DNA from: Glomus cerebriforme | Lineage: Eukaryota > Glomeromycota > Glomeromycetes > Glomerales > Glomeraceae | Reading direction: 5' to 3' | NCBI GenBank assembly: GCA_003550305.1 | Contig: QKYT01000409.1 | Location: 73,195 to 100,559, forward strand | DNA length: 27,365 bases | Part shown: in pieces, positions 1 to 10,639 of the stretch | Position numbering within the stretch: the stretch's first letter is position 1 | Layout of the letters: the number at the start of each line of letters is the position of its first letter | The notes under the pieces: generated by a model | Seen by the model: the letters and a program-made list of their open reading frames with translations, nothing else | The model's database searches: none | What the model was told of the DNA's origin: nothing | Program-made: the position numbers and the translations under genes

Positions 1-2241
1 TTACAGTTACAAGCGAAAGTTACTAATTTTTGTATTCAACTTAATGATCAAAATACGTTAGGTGATATTACACATCTTAGAATTAAAAAACTACAACATC
101 AGGAATGGTTGAACTTTTCTCCTTTTAAAGAATGGTTTTATGATACTGTTCCTANAAGATTTTACAAAAATTTCCTTGCATTTATGTTTACTTTATGTAA
201 ACATAATAATATTTCCTTTGACCATCATTCCAAATATACTAATGAAATTTTAGGAGGTACTCTACATCTTAATAACATTATTTCATTTCAACATAACGAA
301 TATATTAAAAATCAATTAAGAGGACGATCTATTATGTTTCTTTCACAATTGGTTTCTTTGGATCACCGTTCTTTATTACCTTGGCATACAATTACTTCAA
401 AAACTTTTTCTTTGATTCCTCGTCGTGCTATTCCTAAATGGTTTCTTGACTTAGAAAGAAAAATTTTAGTTAATTCTAATGATCCTTTTAGAGTTATTTT
501 ACCTTGTTTTATTCAACATTTGAATTTATTATCTCCTTCTTCTTCCAATACGTCTAATAATTTTAATGCACATTCAATTTCATTTCCTGATCTATATGAC
601 CGCCATAAAAATTTTGTCTCTTTTTGGGATACAAATATTAATTCTTTTTCTTTTGGTCGTATTATTACTAGAGATTCTTCTTTACAACAATTTTCGATTG
701 AACATTGGATCGTTAATAATATTTCTTTAAATATTAATGCCCCTTCATTTATCCCTTGTGGTGGTTGTTCATTTAATAATCCTTCTACTCTTAGCAATTA
801 TAATATTTTATGTGCTAATTATCTTCCTTCAAATTTGCCAATTATTATTAATACCAAACGTATTTCTTCTTGTGAACGTTCAATTGATATTCCGTTGTAT
901 GAACTTCACGAACTTGTTAAACATCATTTTTTATTTTTTAATAATCTTATTTCGTACATTCCTCCTTCAATACCTTATATTCCTGATTTTTCATCAGACT
1001 TTATTTCTACACTTATCGATAACTCTTCTATTAAAAATGAACTTTTTAATTTACAAAGACAATTATCTTCATCTAGAGTCTTGGAATTTTATACCGATGG
1101 GTCATTAATTAATCCTTCATCTTCACTTTGTTCCATGTCTTGTGGTTTTATTCAAACATCTTCTCTTGCACCACATATTCAATTCTCTACTAAAATTACA
1201 AATTGGCCGTCTGCCTTTCGTGCAGAACTTGCTGCTGTAGTTCTTGCAATTTTTGTTTCTCCTCCTTCTTCCATTATTACGATATTTACTGATTGCGCCT
1301 CTCTTATTCAACATTTTAATTACTTGCGCTCTCTTTCTCCTTTTTCTTATAGAAACATCTTTAAACAACAATCTTCCCCCTTATTTTGGTCAATATTATT
1401 CAATCTTTTATCTGATAATAATATTTCTTTATCTTTTCAAAAGGTTCAAGCTCATTCTTCTGATCGCTTTAATAATATGATAGATGCTCTTATTAAAGAT
1501 CAACATGTTTCAACATCTTCTATTACATTTTTACCGCACAATTTACCAATTCATTCTATTATTCCTAAATGGAACAATATTCTCATCGATACACATTTAC
1601 GAAAATTTTTGACTCAAATTTCAAATTGTAAAAATTTTGAGTCTTTTATTAATTTACATCGTAACTCAAAATATCGTTCTCATATTTCTGAGATTAATTG
1701 GGATGCTACATTTCAATATTTTGATTCAGATTCTGAATCTAAACTTATTACAACTTTTATTTCATCCTACCGTAAATCGCACAAGATTAAAATTCTTATT
1801 GAAGAATTACCTACAATTGAACATATGAAAAAGGCTTGTCCTATTCTTTTCGCTAATTGGTTTTGTCCTTTATGTTCAAATAATATTTTAAATAATAATA
1901 ACCAAAACAAAGAAACATTTTTACATATTTTCCATTGCCCATATAATGCTAAAAAATTTTTTATTTTAATTAATAATAACAAACAATTTCTTTTACAACT
2001 TCTTTTACAACATAATANTTCTTCTNNTTTACCTTCTATTTTTNATATTAATTCTTTATCTTTTATTTGGTCTTTTTCTTCTCCTTNTGAATTAAATTTN
2101 ATAGATTTAGTTAAAGGTATTATCCCGAAGGTTTTGTTTGATTTTATTTTTTCTTTTGTTAAAAATAGATCTGTTACTTTAGATATTTTATGTCAATTTT
2201 ATAATCATATTTACAAAGATTTTATGGANAATTTTAATTAG
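1..2241 (+). CDS. LINE ORF2, C-terminal part (RNase H and zinc-binding tail)
   Basis: This is the 3' part of a non-LTR retrotransposon polyprotein. The frame is open from the first base, so the endonuclease and reverse transcriptase must lie upstream of the window. Counting codons from base 1, a type I RNase H is visible with all four acidic residues: D366 in FYTDGS (base 1096), E409 in RAELAA (1225), D431 in FTDCAS (1291) and D495 in the NNMIDAL stretch (1483), with a conserved-type H485. RNase H removes RNA from the RNA-DNA hybrid during target-primed reverse transcription. Further on, CPLC (1864-1875) and HIFHC (1924-1938) form the C/H-rich zinc-binding motif usual at LINE ORF2 C-termini. 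The stop is TAG at 2239. About 746 codons are present with no in-frame stop, only a few ambiguous bases, so this copy may be young. Family assignment is firm; whether it is active cannot be told. Confidence 0.85.
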   Translation, partial: LQLQAKVTNFCIQLNDQNTLGDITHLRIKKLQHQEWLNFSPFKEWFYDTVPXRFYKNFLAFMFTLCKHNNISFDHHSKYTNEILGGTLHLNNIISFQHNEYIKNQLRGRSIMFLSQLVSLDHRSLLPWHTITSKTFSLIPRRAIPKWFLDLERKILVNSNDPFRVILPCFIQHLNLLSPSSSNTSNNFNAHSISFPDLYDRHKNFVSFWDTNINSFSFGRIITRDSSLQQFSIEHWIVNNISLNINAPSFIPCGGCSFNNPSTLSNYNILCANYLPSNLPIIINTKRISSCERSIDIPLYELHELVKHHFLFFNNLISYIPPSIPYIPDFSSDFISTLIDNSSIKNELFNLQRQLSSSRVLEFYTDGSLINPSSSLCSMSCGFIQTSSLAPHIQFSTKITNWPSAFRAELAAVVLAIFVSPPSSIITIFTDCASLIQHFNYLRSLSPFSYRNIFKQQSSPLFWSILFNLLSDNNISLSFQKVQAHSSDRFNNMIDALIKDQHVSTSSITFLPHNLPIHSIIPKWNNILIDTHLRKFLTQISNCKNFESFINLHRNSKYRSHISEINWDATFQYFDSDSESKLITTFISSYRKSHKIKILIEELPTIEHMKKACPILFANWFCPLCSNNILNNNNQNKETFLHIFHCPYNAKKFFILINNNKQFLLQLLLQHNXSSXLPSIFXINSLSFIWSFSSPXELNXIDLVKGIIPKVLFDFIFSFVKNRSVTLDILCQFYNHIYKDFMXNFN

Positions 2242-2445
2242 ACTTAGGTTTATTTAAGGTTATGGTAAGGTTGGCTTCGTCGGGTGTAGTGACTTTTCAT
2301 GTGACTTTGTCATATGTTAATCACATGACTCAAGTTCGATGACGAGGCAGTTTATTCTTTTTTTCTTTGTAATTTTTGTAACTTGTTTTATATATAATTA
2401 CTTTTTAATAAAATTGAATACAATCGTTGTTATGATAAAAAAAAA
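2242..2445 (+). mobile_element. 3' UTR and poly(A) end of LINE copy 1
   Basis: This is the untranslated tail after the ORF2 stop. It contains GGTTGGCTTCGTC, a CATGTGACTTTGTCAT stretch that can pair with downstream CACATGAC, then AATAAAATTGAATACAATCG and an A-run. The same order of blocks, roughly 80% alike by eye, recurs at about 5095-5330, which ties the two LINE copies to one family. The AATAAA just before the A-run can serve as polyadenylation signal. Confidence 0.8.
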
Positions 2446-2461
2446 AATAAGTGTTCTATTT
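2446..2461 (+). repeat. 16-bp target-site duplication, left copy
   Basis: AATAAGTGTTCTATTT lies directly after the poly(A) of LINE copy 1 and recurs exactly after the poly(A) of LINE copy 2 (5331-5346); the flanks then diverge. This is what target-primed integration of copy 2 next to copy 1 would leave. A shared preferred target motif, or a terminal piece of the element itself, is the alternative. Confidence 0.65.
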
Positions 2462-5330
2462 AATTAAGAGGATCAAAAAAAAAACTCTTTTTTCTTTTCT
2501 TTCACTTCGCTAAAATTTCCGCAGTAAATTCTCGATTGTATATATGTACTTTCTTAATAACAAACTTTTATATTTTTAATAAGTCTTGTAGTGTTGACAG
2601 TGAATCTGAGGGTAACATCTCAGAGGACTTCCCTTAAGATATTTTACTTTTTACTTCAATTTTTAGCCTTTTTATTGTNACCTATATTTTTAGTTTTACT
2701 AACTTTAACGAAAGAAATTTTTTTTAAGAGGTTTATTTCATTTTATTTTACCAATATTCAATTTTTCTTATTCAAAATTTCTTTCTTTTTTATTATAATT
2801 TTATTATAACTTTATTACTTTGAAATATTTTTTGAAATTTTATTTTTTATAAAATTTCTCTTCCTCCTTTTTTTTCAATATTCTTCCTTGCATCAGAATT
2901 TTTCTGTACCAATCAAATTTAGGATTTTCATTTTTAGTAATTTCNGCAGTGTTGATCATCAAACATCAGTCTAACACGTTCATTATGACTAATATAGAAA
3001 TTGCCTACAAAGTAGATGGGTATATCAGACCTAAATCAGGATCGGGATCTAACACAATGTATTGTCGATCGAAAACAGCCGCTTATTTCCTTTTTGATTT
3101 TACTACAACATCTAATTGGTACATTCATACCAATACAACACGAGGATTTAAGAAGTGCAACAATTCATCGCCTTACACAGTTATTTCTGGAACCAAACAA
3201 CCGAATTTGAAATTTAAAATTTCAAAATGTCTTACATTTTTTTTTCAATGCCAAGATTATATTCCTTCACGAGTTAAACGGAAATATTTTTTACGGCTTC
3301 GTACTTTACTCCTAAATCAACATGCAGCTATGACTCGACGTCTTAATTTAGAGTCATCATCCAATAAGCGTACCAACACCTTTATTCGATTTTCTTATAA
3401 AGGATATATCTCTTATTTTGGATTTTTTCACAAATGTTCACGTGATCTATGTCAGCTGCCTTGTAATTACGTTCTATCCAATAATAGATGTTTTTGTCAT
3501 TTACACAAAAAAGAAGAAATTTTCACTCCGCATCCTCCGCCTCGTTCAGTTTGTCCCTCTCCATTATTAACCAATGATTCCTCAAAAGATTTTCACGTGT
3601 TTCATAATGTGAATCGTAACAAGATTATCTACTGTAAAAGAATGAATACTTACTATATCAAACAAGTGTGGTTTGATTTATTATCTAACAAAGTTCAGAC
3701 ATATTCTTCTCAATTATGGTGGCAAGTTTTAAACAAAAAACAACAAAAACGAGTTCTCAGATTTACCAATACTTGTTACTATCACTCACGTCACTATAAT
3801 GCACGTGACTGTATGCATTCAGTAACGCATAGTTCTAGACTTTCTTTATCATCTTTTACTCTTATATCTCTTAATCGACTTAAAAAACAGGTGTATATTG
3901 ATCCTTCTTTACCTGGTGCTATTGGTATTAGTCTTTCTCACTACAAAAAACATATGTCAAGAAATAATTCTTCTCTCGAGCTTTTAAAGTGTTTAGCTAA
4001 TCACAATCAATCACCTGACTATTTCTTAGGATACGATCATGAAAGTTTAGATACTGAACTAGATCTTTTGTCATATAATGATTATTTACAACAATTATAT
4101 TTACGTTCATGTGCTCCGCCTCTAACTCAAACTATGGCATATTAATATGAATACTTACGTGCTGATTTCAATAATTTTATTTTATCTGCTGATGGTTCTA
4201 TTCAACATCAACTTCCTCCTTCTAATATTAATAACCTAGATCGAAAGGACTTATCTTTGTTTTATACTAGAAAAAAGATTCAGGCTAAATCTTCTGTTGA
4301 TTTACGAAAGTTTCTCGATAATATTTTATGGCCTGACAGTCCTCCTCCTTCAAAGATTTCTTGGAATGATATTAAATCTCACTATCATTCTCTTGATCCA
4401 ACATTTCAACCTTTTCAGCCTGTTATCGATCAACCTAAATCTAAGGCTAAATCTAAAGTCGTTGATAAGATTCCTGATTTACAAAGTCAAATAGCTGCGG
4501 CCAATATTAATTCATTAGATGAAAATGAATTTGAAGATTTTTTTTATGATGATTTTGATGATGACAATGACGATATTGATTCTGTTTTAAATAAAAGGGC
4601 TTCTACTTCTATCATCAATATTTCTACATCTTCTCCCTCATCTTATAATGGCGATTCCATTTCTCCTCCTTATGTTCCATGAATGCCTAATGAAAGAGGT
4701 ACCAAAAAAAGACTTGCCTTTGAAGCTCGTCAACGAAGGAAAAATGGTCCTCTTCCTCCTTCTACTCTGTCACAAATTAAAAGAGCTAAGAAATTAGCTA
4801 AATTTGCTAAACTTTATAATACAAATTTTTTTCATTCGTAGTTTAATTTTTACTATATTATATTATTACTTTGTTTTGAAATTTTTGTTTTTAGTTTCTA
4901 GATTATACTTTATTTCTTAACGTTAGTAATTTTTCTTTTTCAACTAATTTCCGATTTACATCCAAAAAGCATTCTATGTATGACAGTATTTACACATAGC
5001 GTAGTATTAGTTTAGGCTGGTATTATGAAAGATAAATACGGTATTAAGTGCGCGGTGGCTTAATATGGGTATTCGATTAACTATTTCATAATTTTATTTA
5101 GATTTAGGTTTGTACTTAGGCTTATTTGATTTTATGGATGGGTTGGCTTCGTCCGGGTGTAATGATTTTTCATGTGACTTTATCATACGTCAATTACATG
5201 ACTCAAGTGCGATGGCGAGGTAGTATGTTCTTTTTTCTTTGTGATCTTTATATTTGTATATATATTTTATGATTACTTTTAATAAAATTGAATACAATCG
5301 TTGTTAAGTTTTAAAAAAAAAAAAAAAAAA
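2462..5330 (+). mobile_element. ORF1-only LINE derivative (non-autonomous)
   Basis: This 2.87-kb insertion is bounded by the 16-bp duplication. It has a 487-bp AT-rich 5' leader (2462-2948), a long ORF1-type frame (2949-4841), a short spacer (4842-5085) and then a 3' end matching LINE copy 1. The match begins at the last codons of ORF2 (about 5085, an AATTTTATTTAG like the ORF2 terminus) and runs through the whole 3' UTR to the A-run. No endonuclease or reverse transcriptase coding remains between ORF1 and the 3' UTR. The structure resembles ORF1-only LINE derivatives such as mammalian HAL1, which move using the partner element's ORF2 protein. Alternatively it is a single internally deleted copy. 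Confidence 0.65.
2949..4841 (+). pseudogene. LINE ORF1-type protein with two in-frame stops
   Basis: One reading frame runs from 2949 to the TAG at 4839-4841. It is broken only by TAA at 4143-4145 and TGA at 4680-4682, so about 630 codons form one ancestral protein. A better initiator than the first ATG may be the one at residue 13 (MTNIEIAYKVDG). The protein is basic. It has a Cys/His cluster near residues 160-185 (KCSRDLCQLPC then CFCHLHKK) that could bind zinc, and a second Cys/His-containing stretch (TCYYHSRHYNARDC). A proline/serine-rich part is followed by a strongly acidic run (DDDNDDIDS) and a very basic C-terminus (KKRLAFEARQRRKNG and RAKKLAKFAK). These suggest a nucleic-acid-binding ORF1 protein. 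It may correspond to an uncharacterised family abundant in Rhizophagus; I cannot confirm its name. The position upstream of a LINE 3' UTR supports the ORF1 role. Confidence 0.6.
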
Positions 5331-5346
5331 AATAAGTGTTCTATTT
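5331..5346 (+). repeat. 16-bp target-site duplication, right copy
   Basis: This is identical to 2446-2461 and follows an A-run of about 20 at the end of LINE copy 2. Confidence 0.65.
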
Positions 5347-6177
5347 TTCATGTAAAAGATTAAGTGGTAGAAATTTTAATAAAGATAATTAAACTCTAAA
5401 TTAAAATTAACCAAGTGTTAAATTAATTTGTGATAAATTCTTTATTCGTATCTAATTGTATGAGCCCAGGGTCACTATACTTTATTCACGTCTGATTGAA
5501 TTTAAAGTTGATATACTNTTTAATTTTATTTATGATTTAATGNTATTTATTTATTNTTCNATATTTATATACATTTAAATTTATAATACATAAAACCCTT
5601 CTGCTTATATAATTAAATATACCATTTATTTATTAAACACTAAAGAATTGACATTAACAATATCATATAATACAAAGTCTTTCTTTGAAAATTAACAAAA
5701 AGATGATTATAATGATACATTGTTTCTCCCGATCGTAAGTTCAGCTAAACTAGATTATTACTCACAGTGCTTATCATTTTATCATTTGAAAATCAAAGTT
5801 ACGCCAAAGATTATGATGTATTATGTAATTAATACAAGATTGTGAATAAAAAATCACAAGGTTAAATGAGACATGAAAAAACAAATAATTATGAAATTAT
5901 AATATCAAATTTCTTTATTTGATAATTTTTTAAAAAAGGATTTATAAAATAAATAATACTTTTCTTCTCACATGTCAAGTACAGAATTTCTGATAATCAA
6001 TACTAAAATTCATTTTACTTATTGATAGCATCGTTATGTAACATAAATATTAGTCTTTATATAAGATCATCATATTCCATGTAATTATTCAATTTTTTTT
6101 TCCTTGAGTTTGTTACCTAAGAATATTCATTAAAAAACATTCAAATAAGTTTTTTTTTTTAATTTTACAAAATAAAC
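5347..6177. other. AT-rich intergenic stretch without genes
   Basis: I see no coding frame or RNA gene. There is a weak local repeat around 5440-5510: TTTATTCGTATCTAATTG then TTTATTCACGTCTGATTG. Several ambiguous bases are present. The last 100 bases before 6178 are T/A tracts, as often found upstream of genes in such genomes. Confidence 0.5.
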
Positions 6178-7639
6178 ATGTCAAATAATTTTGTTACAAA
6201 AGTGTTTAAAAAATTAAATAAAACTCCTAAAACTCAAACCAGTTATAATGTTATCATTTACATTGGTAAGGAACCTGATTGTAAGGAATTTCATACGGAT
6301 TCTAAGACCTTACGTAGTAAATCTGACCATTTTAAAAAATTACTTTTTGCAAAAGATGTTGAGAAAAAAGATGAAAAATATGTAATTAAAAAACCAAACA
6401 TTACTCCTCAAAATTTTAATATTATTATCAAGTAAATATAATAAAACAATAAAATTTTATTTATAAAAATTTGATTCTAATTTCTATCTTATATTTAAAT
6501 AAATATAGGTATCTTTTTAATGAGGATTTTAATTTGACAGATAAATCTAGAATTGAAATTTTAAATATCATTATCATTTCTGATGACTTAAAGTTGAACC
6601 AGTTAACTAAATTTATCAAAACTTTTTTTATTAATAATAATCAACAATTCTTATGAAAAGATCCAATTGAAATTCTTCAAACTGTGAATTCTCTCAAATT
6701 TTTTAATAATATACAATCACCTTGTTTGGATACAATTATTCATGAACCTGAAATTTTATTTAACTCTACAAAGTTTAATAATTTACCTGTTCCCCTATTG
6801 GAAGTTATCTTAAAGCATGAAGATTTAAATGTGGATGAAATTAAACTCTGGGAAAATTTAATTAAATGGGAATTAGCATAAGAAAAAACCTTGATAAAGA
6901 TGTTTCTAAGTGGCATTAAGAAGAATTTGATATCTTTAAAAGAATCCTTCATAAATTTATACCTTTGATTAAATTTTATGGTATATCTTCTGAAGATTAT
7001 TTCAATAAAATTAGACCTTATGAAGAAATTTTATCTAAAGAATTATGGGATGAAATATTAAAATTTCACATGATTCCAGGATATAAACCAACTCTCAATG
7101 TATATAGACTGAGATATTCAAGATATTATGGTGATTCTGTTTTAATTAACTGAAAACATATTATAACTCTTGTAAGTTGGATCAATAAAAACCAAACTTT
7201 TAAACTTGGTAAATCTAATTCATATAGTTTCAGATTACTCTATCATGATAGTAGAGATAGTAAAACACCTGCAGCATTTCATGCTAAATGTGATAATAAG
7301 AGGGCCACTATAGTTATAGTTAAAATTTCAAATTCAGAACAAATAGTAGGAGGTTATAATCCACTTCAATGGGATTCAAATAATGCATTTAAGTATACTA
7401 AAGATAGTTTTATATTCTCCTCTAAAAATAGTACAAACTTTCAAAAAGCAAAAGTATTTTATAGTAATGGTGTGGGCAGTTTTTTTACTTATGATCCAAT
7501 ATTTGGTAATTATGATTTAGCTTATGCTGTGTATAATAATACTTGGCAAAGCAATTTAATTTATTATTATCCTAAAATTGATATACCAACAACTTTTAAT
7601 GCAAGCGATTATGAAGTTTTTCAAGTTACTCAAAAATAA
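6178..7639 (+). pseudogene. BTB-BACK-TLDc protein pseudogene
   Basis: Exon 1 (6178-6431) encodes an N-terminal BTB fold (YNVIIYIG, FHTDSKTLRSKSDHFKKLL). A 77-nt phase-2 intron (6432-6508, GTAAAT..TATAG) sits at the usual place, after the IIIK of this family. Exon 2 continues through a BACK region (KYLFNEDFNL, LPVPLLEVILKHEDLNVDE, WENLIKWELA) into a C-terminal TLDc domain (about 7170-7600: YSFRLLYHDSRDS, AFHAKCDN, IVGGYNPLQW, FFTYDP). In other proteins BTB domains act as cullin-3 adaptors; the role of these fungal proteins is unknown. The copy is dead. It has stops at 6654 (TGA), 6879 (TAA), 6917 (TAA) and 7151 (TGA), and a one-base loss near 6892 that moves the frame. The true stop is TAA at 7637. 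Family members normally read Q where at least one of the TAA codons stands. Confidence 0.85.
6432..6508 (+). other. Spliceosomal intron in the BTB-TLDc pseudogene
   Basis: The donor is GTAAAT and the acceptor is AATATAG; the length is 77 nt. Splicing joins AA|G into a lysine codon and continues as KYLFNEDFNLTDKSRIEIL, an ordinary BTB/BACK junction for this family. The intron sequence itself brings a stop immediately after the donor. Confidence 0.8.
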
Positions 7640-8489
7640 TCAGATTGTATACTTTTATAGGGATTATAGAAGTTTAAATGGTACTATATTTATTTAACAT
7701 TATTGATTATTTTATAAATAAATTTTTATTTTTATTTTATACATTTCTTCTTAAAAAAGTATACATAAATATTATATTTGAAAGTAAATTTTGCTTAAAG
7801 TAACATATAAAAATATCCGATTTATCTGAATTGTCTATGCCTAATCATATACTGTCCCAGCTCTATTATGAGACTGCAGTCTAATTAAGTACAAGCTTAT
7901 GCAAACTAAAAGCATATTATGCTTATAATATTATATATGTTGTTCCACTTATTCAGTTAAAACCCGCCAGTCCTACCAAGATGCAGGTACCCTTGGATTT
8001 ACAAAAATGTAAGCCATCCCAAAATACCTATAGTAAATTTTGCTAGGATGATAGTTAGTTTTACATTATCTAGAAGGATTGGTAGTCCTCCATCTAGTGC
8101 TAGTAATGGTATTCGTTCTAGTAGTAGTATTATTATAATATTATTATAAGCCGTCAAATCAAGATATTGTTTGAATCCATATAGGTGGTAGGGTTTTTTA
8201 TTCTGTTGAATTTGTACAGATATCTGTTGTGGTAGTTCTAGAATAAAATCTAAATAAAAATCAGTAAGAATTAGATAAAGCAACCTCAGAACCTTTTATA
8301 ATAATAAAATAATCTTCCTTCGTTATCTAGTAGTGGTGGACTGACGGTGGTAGATTTCCATTAACTAGTGATAATACTGTAGTGATAACTGATAATGGTG
8401 ATTCTCTATTACCTGTGGTTTTTTTTATAAATCATTCATTTTATTTATTATTTTTTAAAATATGAAAATATTGAGGGGATTTCACATTT
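7640..8489. other. Intergenic stretch, no gene recognised
   Basis: AT-rich sequence. At 8090-8150 there is TAGTAGTAG-type simple repetition. At 8325-8350, TCTAGTAGTGGTGGACTG resembles the glycine-loop region of the kinase pseudogene at 9461 and could be a scrap of it. The reverse-strand open frame at 7999-8283 has no recognisable domain and I do not call it. Confidence 0.4.
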
Positions 8490-9190
8490 AAAAATTATGA
8501 CAATAGAGGTATTAATGGATGATTCTAAAACATTAAACAAAAAAAATTCTAATAGGTTATTCAAATTATGCAAGAGATAATTAAATTTATTTAGCTCTAC
8601 AAAGTTTACTAATTTATTTATTTCCNTATTAGAGATTTAAATTTTGAAGTTTATGAAAATTTAATTGAATGGGAATTAGACTCTTGATGACTTTTGATTA
8701 GATTTATAGTATTTCCTCTAAAGATTATTTCAATAAAGTTAGACCTTATGAAGAAATTTTATCCAAAGAATTGCGAGATGAAATATTAAAATTTCATATG
8801 TTTCATATGATCTCAGAATATGAACCAATGCTTAATACAAGATATCCAAGATTATGATGATTCTGATTTAATTACTGTAATTAGAAATATATAATAACTT
8901 TTATAAGTTTAAATTTAGTAAATCTAATTAATATAACTTCAGATTACTCTATCATGCTCATTTGTACTAGTAGAGCAGATGATAATACATCTGCAGCATT
9001 CCATATTTCAAATAATATAAATAGGTTAATTAAAGATAACTTTATAATTTTTGTTTATTAATTATGGTCCAGTATTTGTTGATTTAGCTTTTATGATAAT
9101 GCTTAGCATAGAATGCAAATAATTTATATCCTAAAATTATATATTAACACCTTTTAGATTATGAGTATTTCACGTTTTAAAGACTAATCA
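8490..9190 (+). pseudogene. Second, heavily decayed BTB-BACK-TLDc copy
   Basis: Blocks match the pseudogene at 6178-7639 in the same order and strand. DDSKTLNKK answers the BTB DSKTL. AGCTCTACAAAGTTTACTAA answers 6763-6782. ENLIEWELD answers the BACK end. ISSKDYFNKVRPYEEILSK (8710-8770) is almost the same as the first copy. The TLDc part (8930-9180) keeps the FRLLYH-like start and the final YPKI and DYE-like segments. Most of the BTB is deleted, and many stops and frameshifts are present. It is a tandem duplicate that decayed longer or faster than its neighbour. Confidence 0.7.
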
Positions 9191-9460
9191 TATTACATAT
9201 AGTACAGTATTTACAGTATAGAGTGTTAAATATTAATATTTAGCATTTTTTTCAATCCCATTTTTATTATAAAACTAGAATTTGCTTAACGTTATAAAAA
9301 GACAAGTAGTAATAAAGACAATTTGTTATTTTTATTTTATGCAATTACTATTCTGAATTTTCTCATTAATTTTATCAAATGATGAAACTTTTTTTATAAA
9401 TTTCCTTGTATTTTTTCACAGTATTTTATGGGTTCATTTATTATAATATTTCATCATTTT

Positions 9461-9906
9461 CTACCAGTAGTGGTGGAAATGGATATGCAAAAGTTTATTC
9501 TCAACATGGATTGATGGTAAAGCAAAATATACCAGAAAAGATGATGGAAGTTAGAAAAAGAAAGGACCTGAACCTTTTACAATAGTTACTTTAAAAAGAT
9601 TAAATGGATTGCAGAATATGTCAGCTGATTATTTAAATGAAGTATATTTTACACATGTATTTTTTTGTTTTATTAATTTTTAATAGCAATTTAAATAATT
9701 TTATTTAATTTAAATTTATATAATAGCTTAAAACATATTGGAATCTATTTAACTTTATAAATACTTATTTAAAATTTTATGGAATAACCAAAGACTCAGA
9801 AACTGATGAATTTATGATTATCATATTATGGAATTTGTAGATAAAGGAAATTTTGAGATGTTCTCTTTCACATAATTTTAATGTATTTTTTGGAAGAAAA
9901 AATTTT
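9461..9906 (+). pseudogene. Protein kinase pseudogene, N-lobe part
   Basis: Exon 1 (about 9461-9641) encodes a glycine-rich ATP loop (SSGGNGYAKVYS), then TWIDGKAKYTRKDDGS and TIVTLKRLNGLQNMSADYLNE. The K of VTLKRL is the usual ATP-anchoring lysine. An 85-nt intron (9642-9726, GTATAT..TAATAG) follows. Exon 2 reads LKTYWNLFNFINTYLKFYGITKDSETDEF, then FVDKGNF in another frame, matching the alpha-C to hinge region of the TKL-like kinases that are expanded in Rhizophagus. There is a one-base loss after KVYS, a TAG at 9552-9554 where relatives have Trp, and a frameshift near 9830. A DNA element inserted at 9907 splits the gene; it resumes at 11140. Confidence 0.75.
9642..9726 (+). other. Intron in the kinase pseudogene
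   Basis: GTATAT donor, TATAATAG acceptor, 85 nt, phase 0. Splicing links YLNE to LKTYWNL, which is the continuous sequence expected in this kinase family. Confidence 0.65.
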
Positions 9907-10261
9907 GGGAATTGCTAAACGTCACCTCGCCTGGACGATTATCGCCTGAATTTTTTTTTCAAATATGTCACATGATGTATAGGCTGATTTTTTTTAACTA
10001 GGCTAATTTTTGATCAGCTAAACTTAAATTTTATCGCAAAAGATTTTTTAAAAAATTTTTTTTTTTTTGCATATTTATTCAAAATAATCTTATCTAATAA
10101 AATTTTTAAAATTTAAAAGTTACACATTTATGATTTTATTTATTTTTAATAAAAGAAATAATAACAATAAATAAAAAAGATAAGTAAATTATAATGATCA
10201 AAAAGAAAGATGCTAATAAAAAAACAAAATAACAATGGAGTAATAGAAAGTAATAGTAAAT

Positions 10262-10580
10262 GAGAGGGAGTAAAAAGGAGTAATGGGAAGTGATGGAAGA
10301 TAAAAAGAAGTGATGAGAGATGAAAAGGAGCAATAGGAGATGAAAAGAATTGATGGGAGACGAAGAGGAATGATGGGAGATGAAGAGGAGTGATGGGAGA
10401 TGAAAAGGAGTGATGGGAGATAAAGAGAAGTGATGGGAGATGAAAAGGAGTGATGGGAAGTAAATAGGAGAGAAAAAGANATAATGGAAAATAAAAAGAT
10501 GTAATAGAAAATGATGGAAGACNAAAAGNATGGAATAATGAGAAGTAATAGAGGTGAAAAATGATGAGAGACAAAAAATA
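10262..10580 (+). repeat. 20-bp purine-rich minisatellite
   Basis: At least ten tandem units of 20 bp close to GTGATGGGAGATGAAAAGGA run from about 10270 to 10470. They continue in a more degenerate form to about 10580. The + strand is almost entirely A/G. The long reverse-strand open frames here (Ser/Phe/Leu-rich) come only from this composition. Confidence 0.85.
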
Positions 10581-10639
10581 AAAAAATAATCATGATAGGA
10601 GGTTGGGTAGCAAAAGATAATAATAGGAAGCCAAGTAAA

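Noticed and set aside
513..1982. Several short frames on both strands within the LINE ORF2 (513-797, 737-1108, 1123-1371, 1244-1480, 1637-1828, 1767-1982).
   Set aside because: They are shadows of the ORF2 frame, which alone has RNase H and zinc-motif residues.
2637..2950. Possible intron ahead of the LINE ORF1 (acceptor-like GCAG before 2951).
   Set aside because: There is no convincing donor, and the upstream frame 2591-2809 is T-rich with no similarity to the ORF1 protein.
7999..8283. Reverse-strand 94-codon frame.
   Set aside because: It is hydrophobic and AT-driven, with no domain, no neighbouring exon and no upstream signal.
10262..10480. Regular 20-bp repeats that superficially suggest a CRISPR array.
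   Set aside because: There are no unique spacers, the units are contiguous and degenerate, and the genome is eukaryotic.
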